Positions 25,991-34,367 of a stretch of 64,000 nt of DNA are shown piece by piece. Within the stretch, counting starts at the first letter, position 1. Every line of letters starts with the position of its first letter. The notes below the pieces were generated by a model. The model was given only the letters and a program-made list of their open reading frames with translations, was not told where the DNA came from and searched no databases. A program made the position numbers and the translations under genes. Source of the stretch: Cellulomonas cellasea. Its GTDB lineage: Bacteria; Actinomycetota; Actinomycetes; Actinomycetales; Cellulomonadaceae. The stretch spans positions 1 to 64,000 of the forward strand of contig NZ_BJLR01000028.1 in NCBI RefSeq assembly GCF_006538745.1. The letters run 5' to 3'.

Positions 25991-27094
25991 ATGACGCTGG
26001 CCGTCGCCGCACCCCAGCAGGTCGCCGCCCGGCGCCTGTCGACCCTCGACCGGTGGCTGCCCGCCTGGATCGGCCTCGCGATGGTCGTCGGCCTCGCGCT
26101 CGGCCGGTTCGTCCCCGCCTTGGCCGAGGGTCTCGCTCGCCTCGAGGTCGGCGGGATCTCGCTGCCGATCGGCCTCGGGCTGCTGGTGATGATGTACCCG
26201 GTCCTGGCGAAGGTCCGCTACGACCGCCTCACCGCCGTGACCGGTGACACGCGCCTCCTGGTCAGCTCGCTCGTCCTCAACTGGCTCGTCGGGCCCGCGC
26301 TGATGTTCGCCCTCGCCTGGGTGTTCCTGCCCGACCTGCCGGAGTACCGCACCGGGCTGATCGTCGTCGGCCTCGCCCGCTGCATCGCGATGGTCGTCAT
26401 CTGGAACGACCTCGCGTGCGGGGACCGCGAGGCCGCCGCGGTGCTCGTCGCGATCAACTCGCTCTTCCAGGTCGTCGCGTTCTCGCTGCTCGGCTGGTTC
26501 TACCTCACCGTCCTCCCGTCCTGGCTCGGGCTCGACACCCAGGGCCTGGACGTCTCGGTGGGACAGATCGCGGTCAACGTGCTGGTCTTCCTCGGCGTCC
26601 CGCTCGCCGCCGGGTTCGCCTCCGGCTGGATCGGCGAGCGCACGAAGGGCCGCGACTGGTACGAGTCGGCGTTCGTCCCGCGGATCGGGCCGTGGGCGCT
26701 GTACGGGCTGCTGTTCACGATCGTGCTGCTCTTCGCCCTGCAGGGCGACGCCGTGACCCGCAACCCGCTCGACGTCGCGCGCATCGCGCTGCCCCTGCTG
26801 GTCTACTTCGCGGTCATGTGGGGCGTCGGCCTCGCCGCCGGCAAGGGCCTGGGCCTCGGGTACGCCCGCTCGACGACGCTCGCGTTCACCGCGGCCGGCA
26901 ACAACTTCGAGCTCGCGATCGCCGTCGCGATCGGCACCTTCGGCGCCACGTCCGGTCAGGCGCTGGCCGGGGTCGTCGGACCGCTCATCGAGGTGCCCGT
27001 CCTTGTCGGCCTCGTGTACGTGTCGCTGTGGGCGGCGCGCCGCTGGTTCGCCACCGACCCCACCGCCCCGGCCCCGCGAGAGGTCCGCGCATGA
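25991..27094 (+). CDS. acr3: ACR3-family arsenite efflux permease
   Basis: 367-residue inner-membrane transporter with about ten spans that exports arsenite (and possibly antimonite). Family signatures include WIGLAMVVGLALGRFVP at the N-terminus, LARCIAMVVIWNDLACGD (with the conserved Cys), WALYGLLFTIVLLFALQG and FTAAGNNFELAIAVAIG. It is the first gene of an ars operon and overlaps the ArsR/ArsC fusion gene by four bases (ATGA). Regulation is expected from the palindrome at 25863-25876. Confidence 0.95.
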   Translation: MTLAVAAPQQVAARRLSTLDRWLPAWIGLAMVVGLALGRFVPALAEGLARLEVGGISLPIGLGLLVMMYPVLAKVRYDRLTAVTGDTRLLVSSLVLNWLVGPALMFALAWVFLPDLPEYRTGLIVVGLARCIAMVVIWNDLACGDREAAAVLVAINSLFQVVAFSLLGWFYLTVLPSWLGLDTQGLDVSVGQIAVNVLVFLGVPLAAGFASGWIGERTKGRDWYESAFVPRIGPWALYGLLFTIVLLFALQGDAVTRNPLDVARIALPLLVYFAVMWGVGLAAGKGLGLGYARSTTLAFTAAGNNFELAIAVAIGTFGATSGQALAGVVGPLIEVPVLVGLVYVSLWAARRWFATDPTAPAPREVRA

Positions 27095-28116
27095 GCGCGC
27101 TGTCCCCCGCGGCCCCCGCCACCGGCGCGGACTGCACGCCCACGGCCTCCCCCGACGCGCACGCCATGGGCGCCGAGGCCGCCGCACAGGTCGCGACCGT
27201 GCTCAAGGCGCTGGCCGACCCGCTGCGGCTGCGCATGCTGTCGTTCGTCACCACGAGCTCCGCCGGTGAGGCGTGCGTGTGCGACATCGCGACGGTCGCC
27301 GACGTCTCGCAACCCACGGTCTCCCACCACCTCAAGGTCCTCAAGGACGTCGGGGTCCTGACGTCCGAGCGGCGCGGCACGTGGGTCTGGTACCGGGTCG
27401 CCCCCGGGGTCAAGGGCGCCGTGTCCGCGCTGCTCGAGTCCTTCGCCCCGGCCGCCCTGGACGCCGCGCACCGCCGCGAGCAGCCCCTCGCCGGGCTGGA
27501 GGACGTCGACGCGACCCTGGTCCGCGTCGCCGACCGGCTCGCCGCCCGGCACGCCGACCTGGCCCCGGAGCTCGTGCTGCGCACCGTGCGCGAGTCGTAC
27601 GCCGCCCTCGCCCGCGGCGCCGGCATCAACGCCCACCTCGTCCCGACCGCCGAGCGGTTCGCCGACCAGCGCCTCGCGGACATCGCCCGGACCACCACCC
27701 CGGCCGCGGCGCCCGTGCCGCAGGTGCTGTTCGTGTGCGTCGCCAACGCGGGCCGCTCGCAGCTCGCCGCGGCGCTGCTGCAGCACCACGCCGGTGACGC
27801 GGTCATCGCCCGCTCCGCCGGGTCCGCCCCCGCCGGCGCGGTGCACGCCGCGGTCCGCCCGCTGCTCGCCGAGCTCGGGGCGAACGCGGACACGGTCTTC
27901 CCGAAGCCGCTCACCGACGACGCGGTCCGCGCCGCCGACGTCGTCGTCACGATGGGCTGCGGGGACACCTGCCCGATCCTGCCCGGCACGCGGTACGAGG
28001 AGTGGGTCGTCGGCGACCCCGCCCTGGCCTCCCCGGAGGGTGTCGCCGCGATCCGCGACGACATCGACGCCCGCGTGCGTGCCCTGCTGACCGACCTCCT
28101 GCCCACCACACCCTGA
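27091..28116 (+). CDS. ArsR repressor - helical linker - ArsC arsenate reductase fusion
   Basis: 341-residue fusion. Residues about 30-115 are an ArsR winged helix with the arsenite-sensing type motif EACVCDIATV and recognition helix SQPTVSHHLKVLKDVG. Residues about 125-200 form the three-helix domain often found in front of actinobacterial arsenate reductases (LVRVADRLAARHADLAPELV). Residues about 210-341 are an LMW-phosphatase-type arsenate reductase with intact P-loop VLFVCVANAGRSQ and downstream TMGCGDTCPILPG. One polypeptide can thus both sense arsenite and reduce arsenate. ATG overlaps the ACR3 stop. No frameshift separates the parts, so the fusion is genuine in this sequence. Confidence 0.93.
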   Translation: MSALSPAAPATGADCTPTASPDAHAMGAEAAAQVATVLKALADPLRLRMLSFVTTSSAGEACVCDIATVADVSQPTVSHHLKVLKDVGVLTSERRGTWVWYRVAPGVKGAVSALLESFAPAALDAAHRREQPLAGLEDVDATLVRVADRLAARHADLAPELVLRTVRESYAALARGAGINAHLVPTAERFADQRLADIARTTTPAAAPVPQVLFVCVANAGRSQLAAALLQHHAGDAVIARSAGSAPAGAVHAAVRPLLAELGANADTVFPKPLTDDAVRAADVVVTMGCGDTCPILPGTRYEEWVVGDPALASPEGVAAIRDDIDARVRALLTDLLPTTP

Positions 28117-28127
28117 GGAGCACCACG

Positions 28128-28580
28128 ATGACCGAGACCACCACCGCCGAGCAGACCCCCACCGGGACCGACCGGCCGAGCGTGCTGTTCGTCTGCGTCC
28201 ACAACGCCGGCCGCTCCCAGATGGCCGCCGGGTTCCTCACCGCGCTCTCGGGTGGGGCCGTCGAGGTCCGCTCCGCCGGCTCCGCCCCCGCCGACCGGAT
28301 CAACCCCGCCGCGGTCGAGGCGATGCTCGAGCTCGGCATCGACATCCGCGCCGAGCAGCCCAAGATCCTCACCACGGACGCGGTCAAGGCCTCTGACGTC
28401 GTCATCACCATGGGCTGCGGCGACACCTGCCCGTTCTTCCCCGGCAAGCGCTACGAGGACTGGGTCCTGGAGGACCCGGCCGGCCAGGGCGTCGAGGCCG
28501 TCCGCCCGATCCGCGACGAGATCCGCGCCCGCATCGTGACCCTGCTCGGCGAGCTGGGCGTGGAGCCCGTCGACGCCTGA
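28128..28580 (+). CDS. arsC: arsenate reductase (LMW-PTP type)
   Basis: 150-residue arsenate reductase, the second ArsC copy in the operon. The P-loop is VLFVCVHNAGRSQMAAGFL with catalytic Cys and CX5R; TMGCGDTCPFFPGKRYEDW and LEDPAGQ follow. Residues match those of actinobacterial thioredoxin- or mycothiol-linked ArsC. ATG at 28128 follows GAGGAG and starts 11 bases after the fusion gene. It ends before a bidirectional terminator. Confidence 0.95.
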   Translation: MTETTTAEQTPTGTDRPSVLFVCVHNAGRSQMAAGFLTALSGGAVEVRSAGSAPADRINPAAVEAMLELGIDIRAEQPKILTTDAVKASDVVITMGCGDTCPFFPGKRYEDWVLEDPAGQGVEAVRPIRDEIRARIVTLLGELGVEPVDA

Positions 28581-28596
28581 GCGCGGCGAGCACGAC

Positions 28597-28629
28597 GAAG
28601 GCCCGGGCGCTCGAGGTGCCCGGGCCTTC
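28597..28629. terminator. bidirectional terminator between arsC and the copper ATPase
   Basis: GAAGGCCCGGGC and GCCCGGGCCTTC form a perfect 12-bp stem with a 9-base loop between the convergent genes. Confidence 0.85.
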
Positions 28630-28690
28630 CTGCGTGGCGACGCCGGGTCGTCGCGGTGGTGCCCGGCCGCGGGTTACCCGGGTCACGGTG

Positions 28691-30802
28691 TCAGCCGCGG
28701 CGGGAGAGCACCGCCTGCGCACTCGCCGCGGGCCGCAGGTCCAGGCGCCTCAGCAGCTGGGCGTTGAGCGCCACGACGACGGTCGACGCGGACATCAGGA
28801 CCGCCCCGACCGCCATCGGCATCACGAACCCGACGGGTGCGAGCACCCCGGCCGCGAGGGGCACGGCGAGGAGGTTGTACCCGGCGGCCCAGGACAGGTT
28901 CTGCTGCATCTTCCGGTAGGACGCCCGGGACAGCTCGATCACCGACAGCACCGAGCGCGGGTCGTCGCTGGCCAGGATGACCCCGGCCGAGGCGATCGCG
29001 ACGTCGGTCCCGGCGCCGATCGCGATGCCGACGTCGGCCTGGGCCAGCGCCGGGGCGTCGTTCACGCCGTCGCCGACCATCGCCACGCGCCGGCCCTGCG
29101 CCTGCAGCTCGGCGACCTTCTCGCTCTTGTGCTCCGGGCGCACCCCGGCGAGGACCTGGTCCACCCCGATCTCGGCGGCGACCGCGCGGGCGACCGGCTC
29201 GGCGTCCCCGGTGATCATCACCACGTGCACGCCCAGCGCGTGCAGGGCGTCGACCGCCTGGCGGGACTCGGGGCGGATCTCGTCGGCCAGGGCCAGCGCG
29301 CCGGCGACCTGCCCGTCGACGAGGACGTGCAGGACGATCGCGCCCTGCTCGGACCACGCCCGGGTCTGGGACAGCGGGTGGGCGTGGTGCTCGGCGAGCA
29401 TCCGGGGCCCGCCGACGGCGACGTCGTGCCCGGCGACGGTGGCGCGGACGCCGACCGCGGTGCCGGCCCGGAACTCGCGGGAGCGGAGCATCGGCAGGGA
29501 GCGGGCGGAGGCGGCAGCCACGACGGCGCGGGCGAGCGGGTGCTCGCTGTCCGCCTCGGCGCCCGCGGCCAGGGCGAGGAGCTGGTCCTCGGTGCGGGTG
29601 CCCGTGACGGCCACGTGGGTGAGCGCGGGCTCGCCCTTGGTCAGGGTGCCGGTCTTGTCGAACAGGACGGTGTCGACGGTGCGCATCTGCTCCAGCGCCA
29701 TGCGGTCCTTGACCAGCACCCCGCCGCGCGCGGCGCGTTCGGTGGCGATGGACACCACCAGCGGGATGGCCAGGCCCAGGGCGTGGGGGCACGCGATCAC
29801 CAGGACGGTGATGACCCGGATCCACGCGGTCTCCGGAGTCCCCCACACGAGCCACGCGGCGAGCGTGAGGGCGGCGGAGCCGAGTGCGAACCAGAACAGC
29901 CACCCCGCGGCGGTGTCGGCCAGGCGCTGGGCGCGGGTGGAGGACGACTGCGCCTCGGCGACCAGGCGTCGGATGCCCGCCAGGGCGGTGTTCTCCCCGA
30001 CGGCGTCGACCCGGACCCGGATCGCGGAGTCCGTGGCGACGGTCCCGGCCACGACGTGCTCGCCGAGCCCGCGCCGGACCGGGCGGGACTCCCCGGTGAT
30101 CATCGACTCGTCGACGTCGGCGGACCCGTCGACCACGACGCCGTCGGCAGGCACGCGCCCGCCGGGGCGCACGATCACCACGTCCCCCAGTCGCAGGTCC
30201 GCCGGGGCCACGACCGTGACGGCGTCCCCGTCGACGCGTTCGGCCTCGTCGGGCAGCAGCGCGGCCAGGGAGTCCAGCGCGGAGGACGTCTGCGCCAGGG
30301 ACCGCATCTCGACCCAGTGTCCGAGCAGCATGATGACCACCAGCAGCGCGAGCTCCCACCAGAAGTCGAGCTCGTGCGACAGCACCCCGAGGCTCGAGCC
30401 CCAGGACGCGACGAACGCCACCGTGATGGCCATGCCGATCAGCAGCATCATCGCGGGCCGGCGTGACCGCAGCTCGGCAACCGCCCCGACCAGGAACGGC
30501 CGCCCGCCGACGACGTAGATGACCGTCCCGAGCACCGGCGACACCCACGCGATCGCGGGCACGTCGGGCAGGCGGTACCCCAGGAGCGTCGCGAACATCC
30601 CGCTGGCCAGCACCGTCGGGACCGCGAGCACGAGCGTCAGCCAGAACAGCCGCCGGAACTGCCCGACGTGGTCCCCGTGCCCGCCGTGGCCGCCGTGCTC
30701 GTGCTGGTGCCGGCCCGCGGGCGGTGCCGCGTGGTGGTCGTGGTGGTCGTGGTGCTCGGCCCCCGGCGGGGTGGTGTGGTGCTCGGCGTGCGACGTGCTC
30801 AT
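28691..30802 (-). CDS. copB: copper-exporting P1B-type ATPase (CopB-like)
   Basis: 703-residue P-type ATPase. The N-terminal 45 residues carry 15 His, a metal-binding tail replacing the usual CxxC domains. Membrane spans follow, then the actuator loop MITGES, the transport motif CPHALGLAIP (CPH, typical of CopB-type copper/silver pumps), the phosphorylation site DKTGTLTKGEP, the SEHPLARAV nucleotide-domain motif and GDGVNDAPALAQAD. ATG at 30802 is chosen so the His tail begins at once; a longer frame to 30922 runs through the operator. A CsoR-type palindrome lies directly upstream. It exports Cu(I) or Cu(II)/Ag from the cytoplasm. Confidence 0.95.
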   Translation of the reverse strand: MSTSHAEHHTTPPGAEHHDHHDHHAAPPAGRHQHEHGGHGGHGDHVGQFRRLFWLTLVLAVPTVLASGMFATLLGYRLPDVPAIAWVSPVLGTVIYVVGGRPFLVGAVAELRSRRPAMMLLIGMAITVAFVASWGSSLGVLSHELDFWWELALLVVIMLLGHWVEMRSLAQTSSALDSLAALLPDEAERVDGDAVTVVAPADLRLGDVVIVRPGGRVPADGVVVDGSADVDESMITGESRPVRRGLGEHVVAGTVATDSAIRVRVDAVGENTALAGIRRLVAEAQSSSTRAQRLADTAAGWLFWFALGSAALTLAAWLVWGTPETAWIRVITVLVIACPHALGLAIPLVVSIATERAARGGVLVKDRMALEQMRTVDTVLFDKTGTLTKGEPALTHVAVTGTRTEDQLLALAAGAEADSEHPLARAVVAAASARSLPMLRSREFRAGTAVGVRATVAGHDVAVGGPRMLAEHHAHPLSQTRAWSEQGAIVLHVLVDGQVAGALALADEIRPESRQAVDALHALGVHVVMITGDAEPVARAVAAEIGVDQVLAGVRPEHKSEKVAELQAQGRRVAMVGDGVNDAPALAQADVGIAIGAGTDVAIASAGVILASDDPRSVLSVIELSRASYRKMQQNLSWAAGYNLLAVPLAAGVLAPVGFVMPMAVGAVLMSASTVVVALNAQLLRRLDLRPAASAQAVLSRRG

Positions 30803-30834
30803 GATCCGGCCCTCCTCGACGACCTGCCCGTTCT

Positions 30835-30853
30835 TATACCCTGGGGGGGTATA
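30835..30853 (-). promoter_or_regulatory. CsoR-like copper operator
   Basis: TATACC-CTGGGGG-GGTATA is an inverted repeat with a G tract at its centre, the layout of CsoR-family operators, 33 bases upstream of the copper ATPase start. No csoR gene is present in this window, so a regulator elsewhere must act on it. Confidence 0.65.
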
Positions 30854-30951
30854 CGGATGCAGAACGCGGCCGGGTGCGGGGGCATTCCCCCGCGGCTCGA
30901 GACGTCCCGTTGAGCAGGGCACCCCGAGTGATCCGTCGGACGCATGCGTAG

Positions 30952-31384
30952 ATGTATCTGTCGGCGCTCGAGGGCGACGAGTCGCAACCGATCGTTGTCC
31001 ACTTCTCGCACCTGCTCGACCTCGACACGTCGCTGGTCAGCCTGCGCTTGCACATCGGTCAGTACGCGCTCCGCTCGTTCCGTGGCGACGACTGGTACGT
31101 CTACGGCCCCGACTCAGACGACGACATCGACGAGCAGCTCCGCTCGGGTGACATGGACGCGGCACAGAGCGCGATCCCCTGGCTGCACGTCCTCGCCGTG
31201 CGTCACCCGAGACCTCGCCGACGTGACGACGTCGAACGCGTGGGGCCCTCCGGACGATCCCGGCGCTCCGGTTCACCCGGGTCCGGATGTGCCGCGCGTC
31301 ACGCGCATTCGCCCGCGAACTGGCGTCACGAAGTCGCCTGCGGCCCGTCCCCTAGAGCGAAGGCGCAGGCAGACCTCGGGGTAG
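30952..31384 (+). pseudogene. frameshifted unknown gene
   Basis: The first 85 or so codons (from ATG 30952) look like real coding sequence with consistent G/C third positions: MYLSALEGDESQPIVVHFSH and later GDDWYVYGPDSDDDIDEQL. Near 31195-31210 this frame degenerates into Arg/Pro, while the +1 frame becomes coding-like (TRDLADVTTSNAWGPPDD) and ends at 31384. One base inserted after GCCGTG would explain it. No family is recognised. Sequencing error, decay and programmed shifting cannot be distinguished here. Confidence 0.4.
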
Positions 31385-31423
31385 CAACCCCGCACTGCGC
31401 CCTCTGGCCCGGGGGGGACCACC

Positions 31424-31660
31424 ATGACGATGCTCGACACAGACCGACCCACCACCGCAGCGACCGACGTGCACCTCACCGGCCGCGAACGGGTGGTGCT
31501 GCTCGAGCTCGCCGAGAACGTCACCCTCGAAGAGATCGCCGCCCGGCTGTGGGTCACCCGCAACACCGTCAAGACCCAGGTCCGGACCGCCTACCGCAAG
31601 ATCGGGGTGTCCACCCGCGCCGAAGCAGTCGCCTGGGTGCGGACCTCCGGCTTGCGCTGA
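31424..31660 (+). CDS. orphan LuxR-type HTH protein, 78 aa
   Basis: Single-domain DNA-binding protein: a short acidic start is followed by a complete LuxR/GerE helix-turn-helix (LTGRERVVLLELAENVTLEEIAARL, WVTRNTVKTQVRTAYRKIGV), ending TRAEAVAWVRTSGLR. No receiver or ligand domain exists, so it could act as a constitutive or interfering regulator. ATG at 31424 has a GGGGGG-type ribosome site. It may be the surviving C-terminal portion of a larger regulator (the whole HTH is intact). Confidence 0.8.
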   Translation: MTMLDTDRPTTAATDVHLTGRERVVLLELAENVTLEEIAARLWVTRNTVKTQVRTAYRKIGVSTRAEAVAWVRTSGLR

Positions 31661-32019
31661 CCCGCACACCGTCGCGACGGGGCCCCGGGTCCTGACCGGC
31701 GGGGGCTACCGTCGCTCCAGCGATCCTCACCCAGGTGTGCCGGTGATCTCCGCCGCAGGCGGCGCAAGGTTCGATCGATCCGAGCCTCCACCAGACGGCG
31801 CAGCGCGGCGCTGCTCGCCCGAGCTCCGCGCGAGTACATGTACTCATACCTTCGTTGGAGTGCACCGTGGCGCGTGGGCGTCGCGCTCGCAGAACGGCTT
31901 CAGCGCCCGGAGGTGGCGCCTCGTCGTGCGTAGGCTGCGGCGATGGGTGGTCTTCCGTGCCAGGTGACGCCCAGGACGCAGGCGCACTGTTCTGAGGTGT
32001 CGAGTGCCAGGATCGGCTC
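31661..32019. other. intergenic region with a 14-bp palindrome
   Basis: No convincing gene in this 359-base stretch. Its composition is less GC-biased than the surroundings. It holds the palindrome at 31832-31845, listed separately. Confidence 0.5.
31832..31845. promoter_or_regulatory. perfect palindrome, probable protein-binding site
   Basis: GAGTACATGTACTC is a perfect 14-bp palindrome in an AT-rich patch, about 175 bases before the DinB-like gene. The shape fits a dimeric regulator site (TetR/MarR or similar). No cognate regulator can be named. Confidence 0.35.
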
Positions 32020-32649
32020 ATGGATGCCTTCGACGAGATCGCCGACGAGCGGCGGGCACTGGCTGAGCAGCTCGCCGCTCTGACCCCTGAGCAGCAGGCG
32101 ACCAGGAGCCTGTGCGTGGCCTGGAGCGTTCATGACGTGCTCGCGCACCTGATCATGCCCTTGGAGGTGAGCACGCCCAGGGTCGTGCTGGCTGTCCTGC
32201 TGGCGGGCGGGAGCTTCCACCGGGCGAACGAGCGGGTGACCCGGCGCCTCGCGAAGCGTCCCTTCCGCGACATCGTCGAGGTGCTGCATCGCAAGGCGGA
32301 TACGCGGTTCACCCCGCCGGGATCGGGTCCGGAGGCGCCTCTGCTGGACGTGCTGGTGCACGGCCTGGACATCCGCTGGCCGTTGCAGCTGCATCGCGAG
32401 ATCCCCGGATCGCGGCTGCGCAGCTCGCTGGCATTCCTCATGACGGCACCCTCGGGCCTCGTGCCCAAGGGCGCGTTGGCCGGTCTGCGGTTCGAGGCGC
32501 AGGACATCGACTTCGCCCACGGTGCGGGCCCGGTGGTCAGCGGCACGGCCGAGGCGCTGTTGCTCACCTGCACCGGTCGAACCGCGGCTCTCGGTTCCCT
32601 CGTCGGCGAAGGGGTTCCCGCCCTGCGCGATCGGCTCTCCACGAGCTGA
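32020..32649 (+). CDS. DinB-like / mycothiol-dependent maleylpyruvate isomerase-type protein
   Basis: 209-residue protein of the actinobacterial TIGR03083-type family (DinB/MDMPI fold). The N-terminus has the bundle DAFDEIADERRALAEQLAAL and the motif CVAWSVHDVLAHLIMP, in which the conserved W-[ST]-V-x-D-[VL]-x-A-H-L carries a metal-binding His. The later LDVLVHGLDIRWPL supplies another His. Members bind metal and use mycothiol or other thiols; the exact reaction is unknown. Codon use is less G/C-biased than the core genes (several codons ending in A or T), suggesting a different history. Confidence 0.82.
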   Translation: MDAFDEIADERRALAEQLAALTPEQQATRSLCVAWSVHDVLAHLIMPLEVSTPRVVLAVLLAGGSFHRANERVTRRLAKRPFRDIVEVLHRKADTRFTPPGSGPEAPLLDVLVHGLDIRWPLQLHREIPGSRLRSSLAFLMTAPSGLVPKGALAGLRFEAQDIDFAHGAGPVVSGTAEALLLTCTGRTAALGSLVGEGVPALRDRLSTS

Positions 32650-32691
32650 CGATGCCCTGCTGCCGCCTCTTGCGGCCGGGCGGTCGGCCCC

Positions 32692-32796
32692 GACAAGGGT
32701 GTCACCGCCGCGACGATCTTGCACCAGTGGGAGACGGGTTCCCCCGGGACCTTTCCGTTCAGCCTGGACCGGGCGGGCCGGACACCGGCGTACTGA
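32692..32796 (+). pseudogene. 3' remnant of an unrecognised gene
   Basis: A 34-codon open stretch with strong G/C third positions, reading DKGVTAATILHQWETGSPGT and then SLDRAGRTPAY before TGA at 32794. There is no start or upstream domain: the frame is non-coding-like before about 32690 and has a stop at 32647-32649, also the stop of the DinB-like gene. It looks like the C-terminus of a gene whose front was lost in a rearrangement. Family not recognised. Confidence 0.35.
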
Positions 32797-33077
32797 GGCG
32801 TCCGTGAACGATCGTTGACGTCCATGCTCGTCGACGCGCGGGCGTGCGCCGAGTCCCGCGGCCGATCCTGCGGACGCGACCTGCGTGCGCGGAGAGAAGG
32901 ACGCCTCAGGCCTGGGTCACGACGAGCTCCCGCACCTCGGTAGACGTCAGGACGAGAGCTGCGCCCATCCCCTGGTCACGCGCCGTCCACAGGTCCGCTC
33001 GTCCGGGCGTCACACGGGCTCGTCCGCGAGCATCCACCGACGACTGAGGCTCTCTCACGTGGGCTCCACCGCGCAGA
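32797..33077. other. no gene seen
   Basis: This stretch between the gene remnant and the tRNA terminator has no credible coding sequence on either strand. It contains the palindrome AACGATCGTT (32807-32816). It would be the place for an attachment-site scar, since the tRNA 3' end is at 33128, but no repeat of the tRNA end was noticed. Confidence 0.4.
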
Positions 33078-33110
33078 AGAGGCCCGCCCCGACGTCCGGG
33101 ACGAGCCTCT
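33078..33110 (-). terminator. terminator downstream of tRNA-Pro
   Basis: AGAGGC pairs with GCCTCT around a GC-rich loop that has further internal pairing (CCC with GGG). It lies 18 bases beyond the tRNA 3' end on the minus strand. Confidence 0.55.
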
Positions 33111-33127
33111 GACCTGCTGAAACACTG

Positions 33128-33201
<74 letters not shown>

Positions 33202-33254
33202 TCGGCCCGCGAACGGGCCTCGGAAAGAATACCGCACCACGGCCGGGACGCTGG

Positions 33255-34367
33255 TCACCGACCGCGCGCCGCCTCCTCGGGACCGGCCTCGGCGGCCTTC
33301 GCGGCAGCCCGCGCGAGCCGCCGCTCCGCGATCACGTCGAGCTCCGCCGCGACGACGCCGAGCAAGAACAGGTCCCCGAGCAGCCCGAGCGTCGCGGCCC
33401 ACTCGTCGATCCGGAACAGGAAGATCTGGGTCACGAGCAGGCTGAGCAGGACCGCGCGCCGGAACCAGCGGTAGCCCTCCTCCCGGTCGCGCCGCACGAG
33501 CCCGAGCCCGCGCAGGGCGCACAGCACCGAGGCGAACCCGCTCACGAGCATGCCCGTGACGACCCAGCCCGGGACGTCGGCGCCGGCGGACCACGCCCAG
33601 ATCCCGCGCCCGACCGTCGCCGCCCCGGTGAGCGTGAGCGCACCCACGGTGATCCACGGGACCCAGCGGGCGCGCACGAGGTGGCGGGTGCCGCGCACGA
33701 TCCAGTGCGCGACCGTGCCGATGACGTCGGGCAGCTCCTCGGCGTCGTCCGAGACGCGGTCGAGCAGCGCGCCCACCTCGGTGGCGGCGGGCATGTCCCC
33801 CGCGTCCGCGACGAGCCCGCGCGCGTGCCGCCGTGCGCGGGGGCTGAACCCGCCGGCCACGCCCGCGACGGCGTGGTCCACCGCACCCGCGAGCGCCTCC
33901 GAGGGGTGCCGCGGCGAGCGCCGGTGCATCGCCTCCACGAGCAGCACGAGCCCGACGACGACCACGTAGATCAGCGCGGCCGTCGGCTCGTAGAAGTAGT
34001 CGTTGTCCGACGTGACGAACTTGCCGATCTCGTCGACGAACAGCCCGAAGCCGACGCCCCCGACGAGCGCCACGACGGGCCGCACGACCGGGCCGGCGTA
34101 GGACAGCGACAGCACGATCGCGACCGCGAGCAGCAGCCCGCCCCACAGCACGTGCGCGACGTGCAGCCCGCCGCCGCCGAGCTGCGGGTACCCGCTGACC
34201 GCGAGCAGCCCGCGGGTGAGCAGCACCGTGCTGACCGTCGCGACGAGGAAGCCCGCGAGGTGCTTGGTCGCGGACGGGTCGCGCGGCAGGCCCAGGCGCA
34301 GCAGCAGGTGACGTTCCCGCACGCCGTGGCCCGCGCCCGGCCCGGCACCGCGTGGCGCCCCGCTCAC
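33255..34367 (-). CDS. polytopic membrane protein of unknown function
   Basis: 370-residue integral membrane protein with about eight hydrophobic spans in two groups of four: [60 protein letters not shown] and [18 protein letters not shown], then after a 90-residue cytoplasmic-looking segment [51 protein letters not shown] and [15 protein letters not shown]. The motif [11 protein letters not shown] is distinctive of a widespread uncharacterised actinobacterial family. The GTG start overlaps the der stop by four bases, making it the last gene of the ctaB-der cluster. Confidence 0.85.
   Translation of the reverse strand: MSGAPRGAGPGAGHGVRERHLLLRLGLPRDPSATKHLAGFLVATVSTVLLTRGLLAVSGYPQLGGGGLHVAHVLWGGLLLAVAIVLSLSYAGPVVRPVVALVGGVGFGLFVDEIGKFVTSDNDYFYEPTAALIYVVVVGLVLLVEAMHRRSPRHPSEALAGAVDHAVAGVAGGFSPRARRHARGLVADAGDMPAATEVGALLDRVSDDAEELPDVIGTVAHWIVRGTRHLVRARWVPWITVGALTLTGAATVGRGIWAWSAGADVPGWVVTGMLVSGFASVLCALRGLGLVRRDREEGYRWFRRAVLLSLLVTQIFLFRIDEWAATLGLLGDLFLLGVVAAELDVIAERRLARAAAKAAEAGPEEAARGR

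Noticed and set aside
31591-31839. Minus-strand 82-codon frame near the GAGTACATGTACTC palindrome
   Set aside because: No domain, no ribosome site and no consistent codon bias; kept as non-coding.
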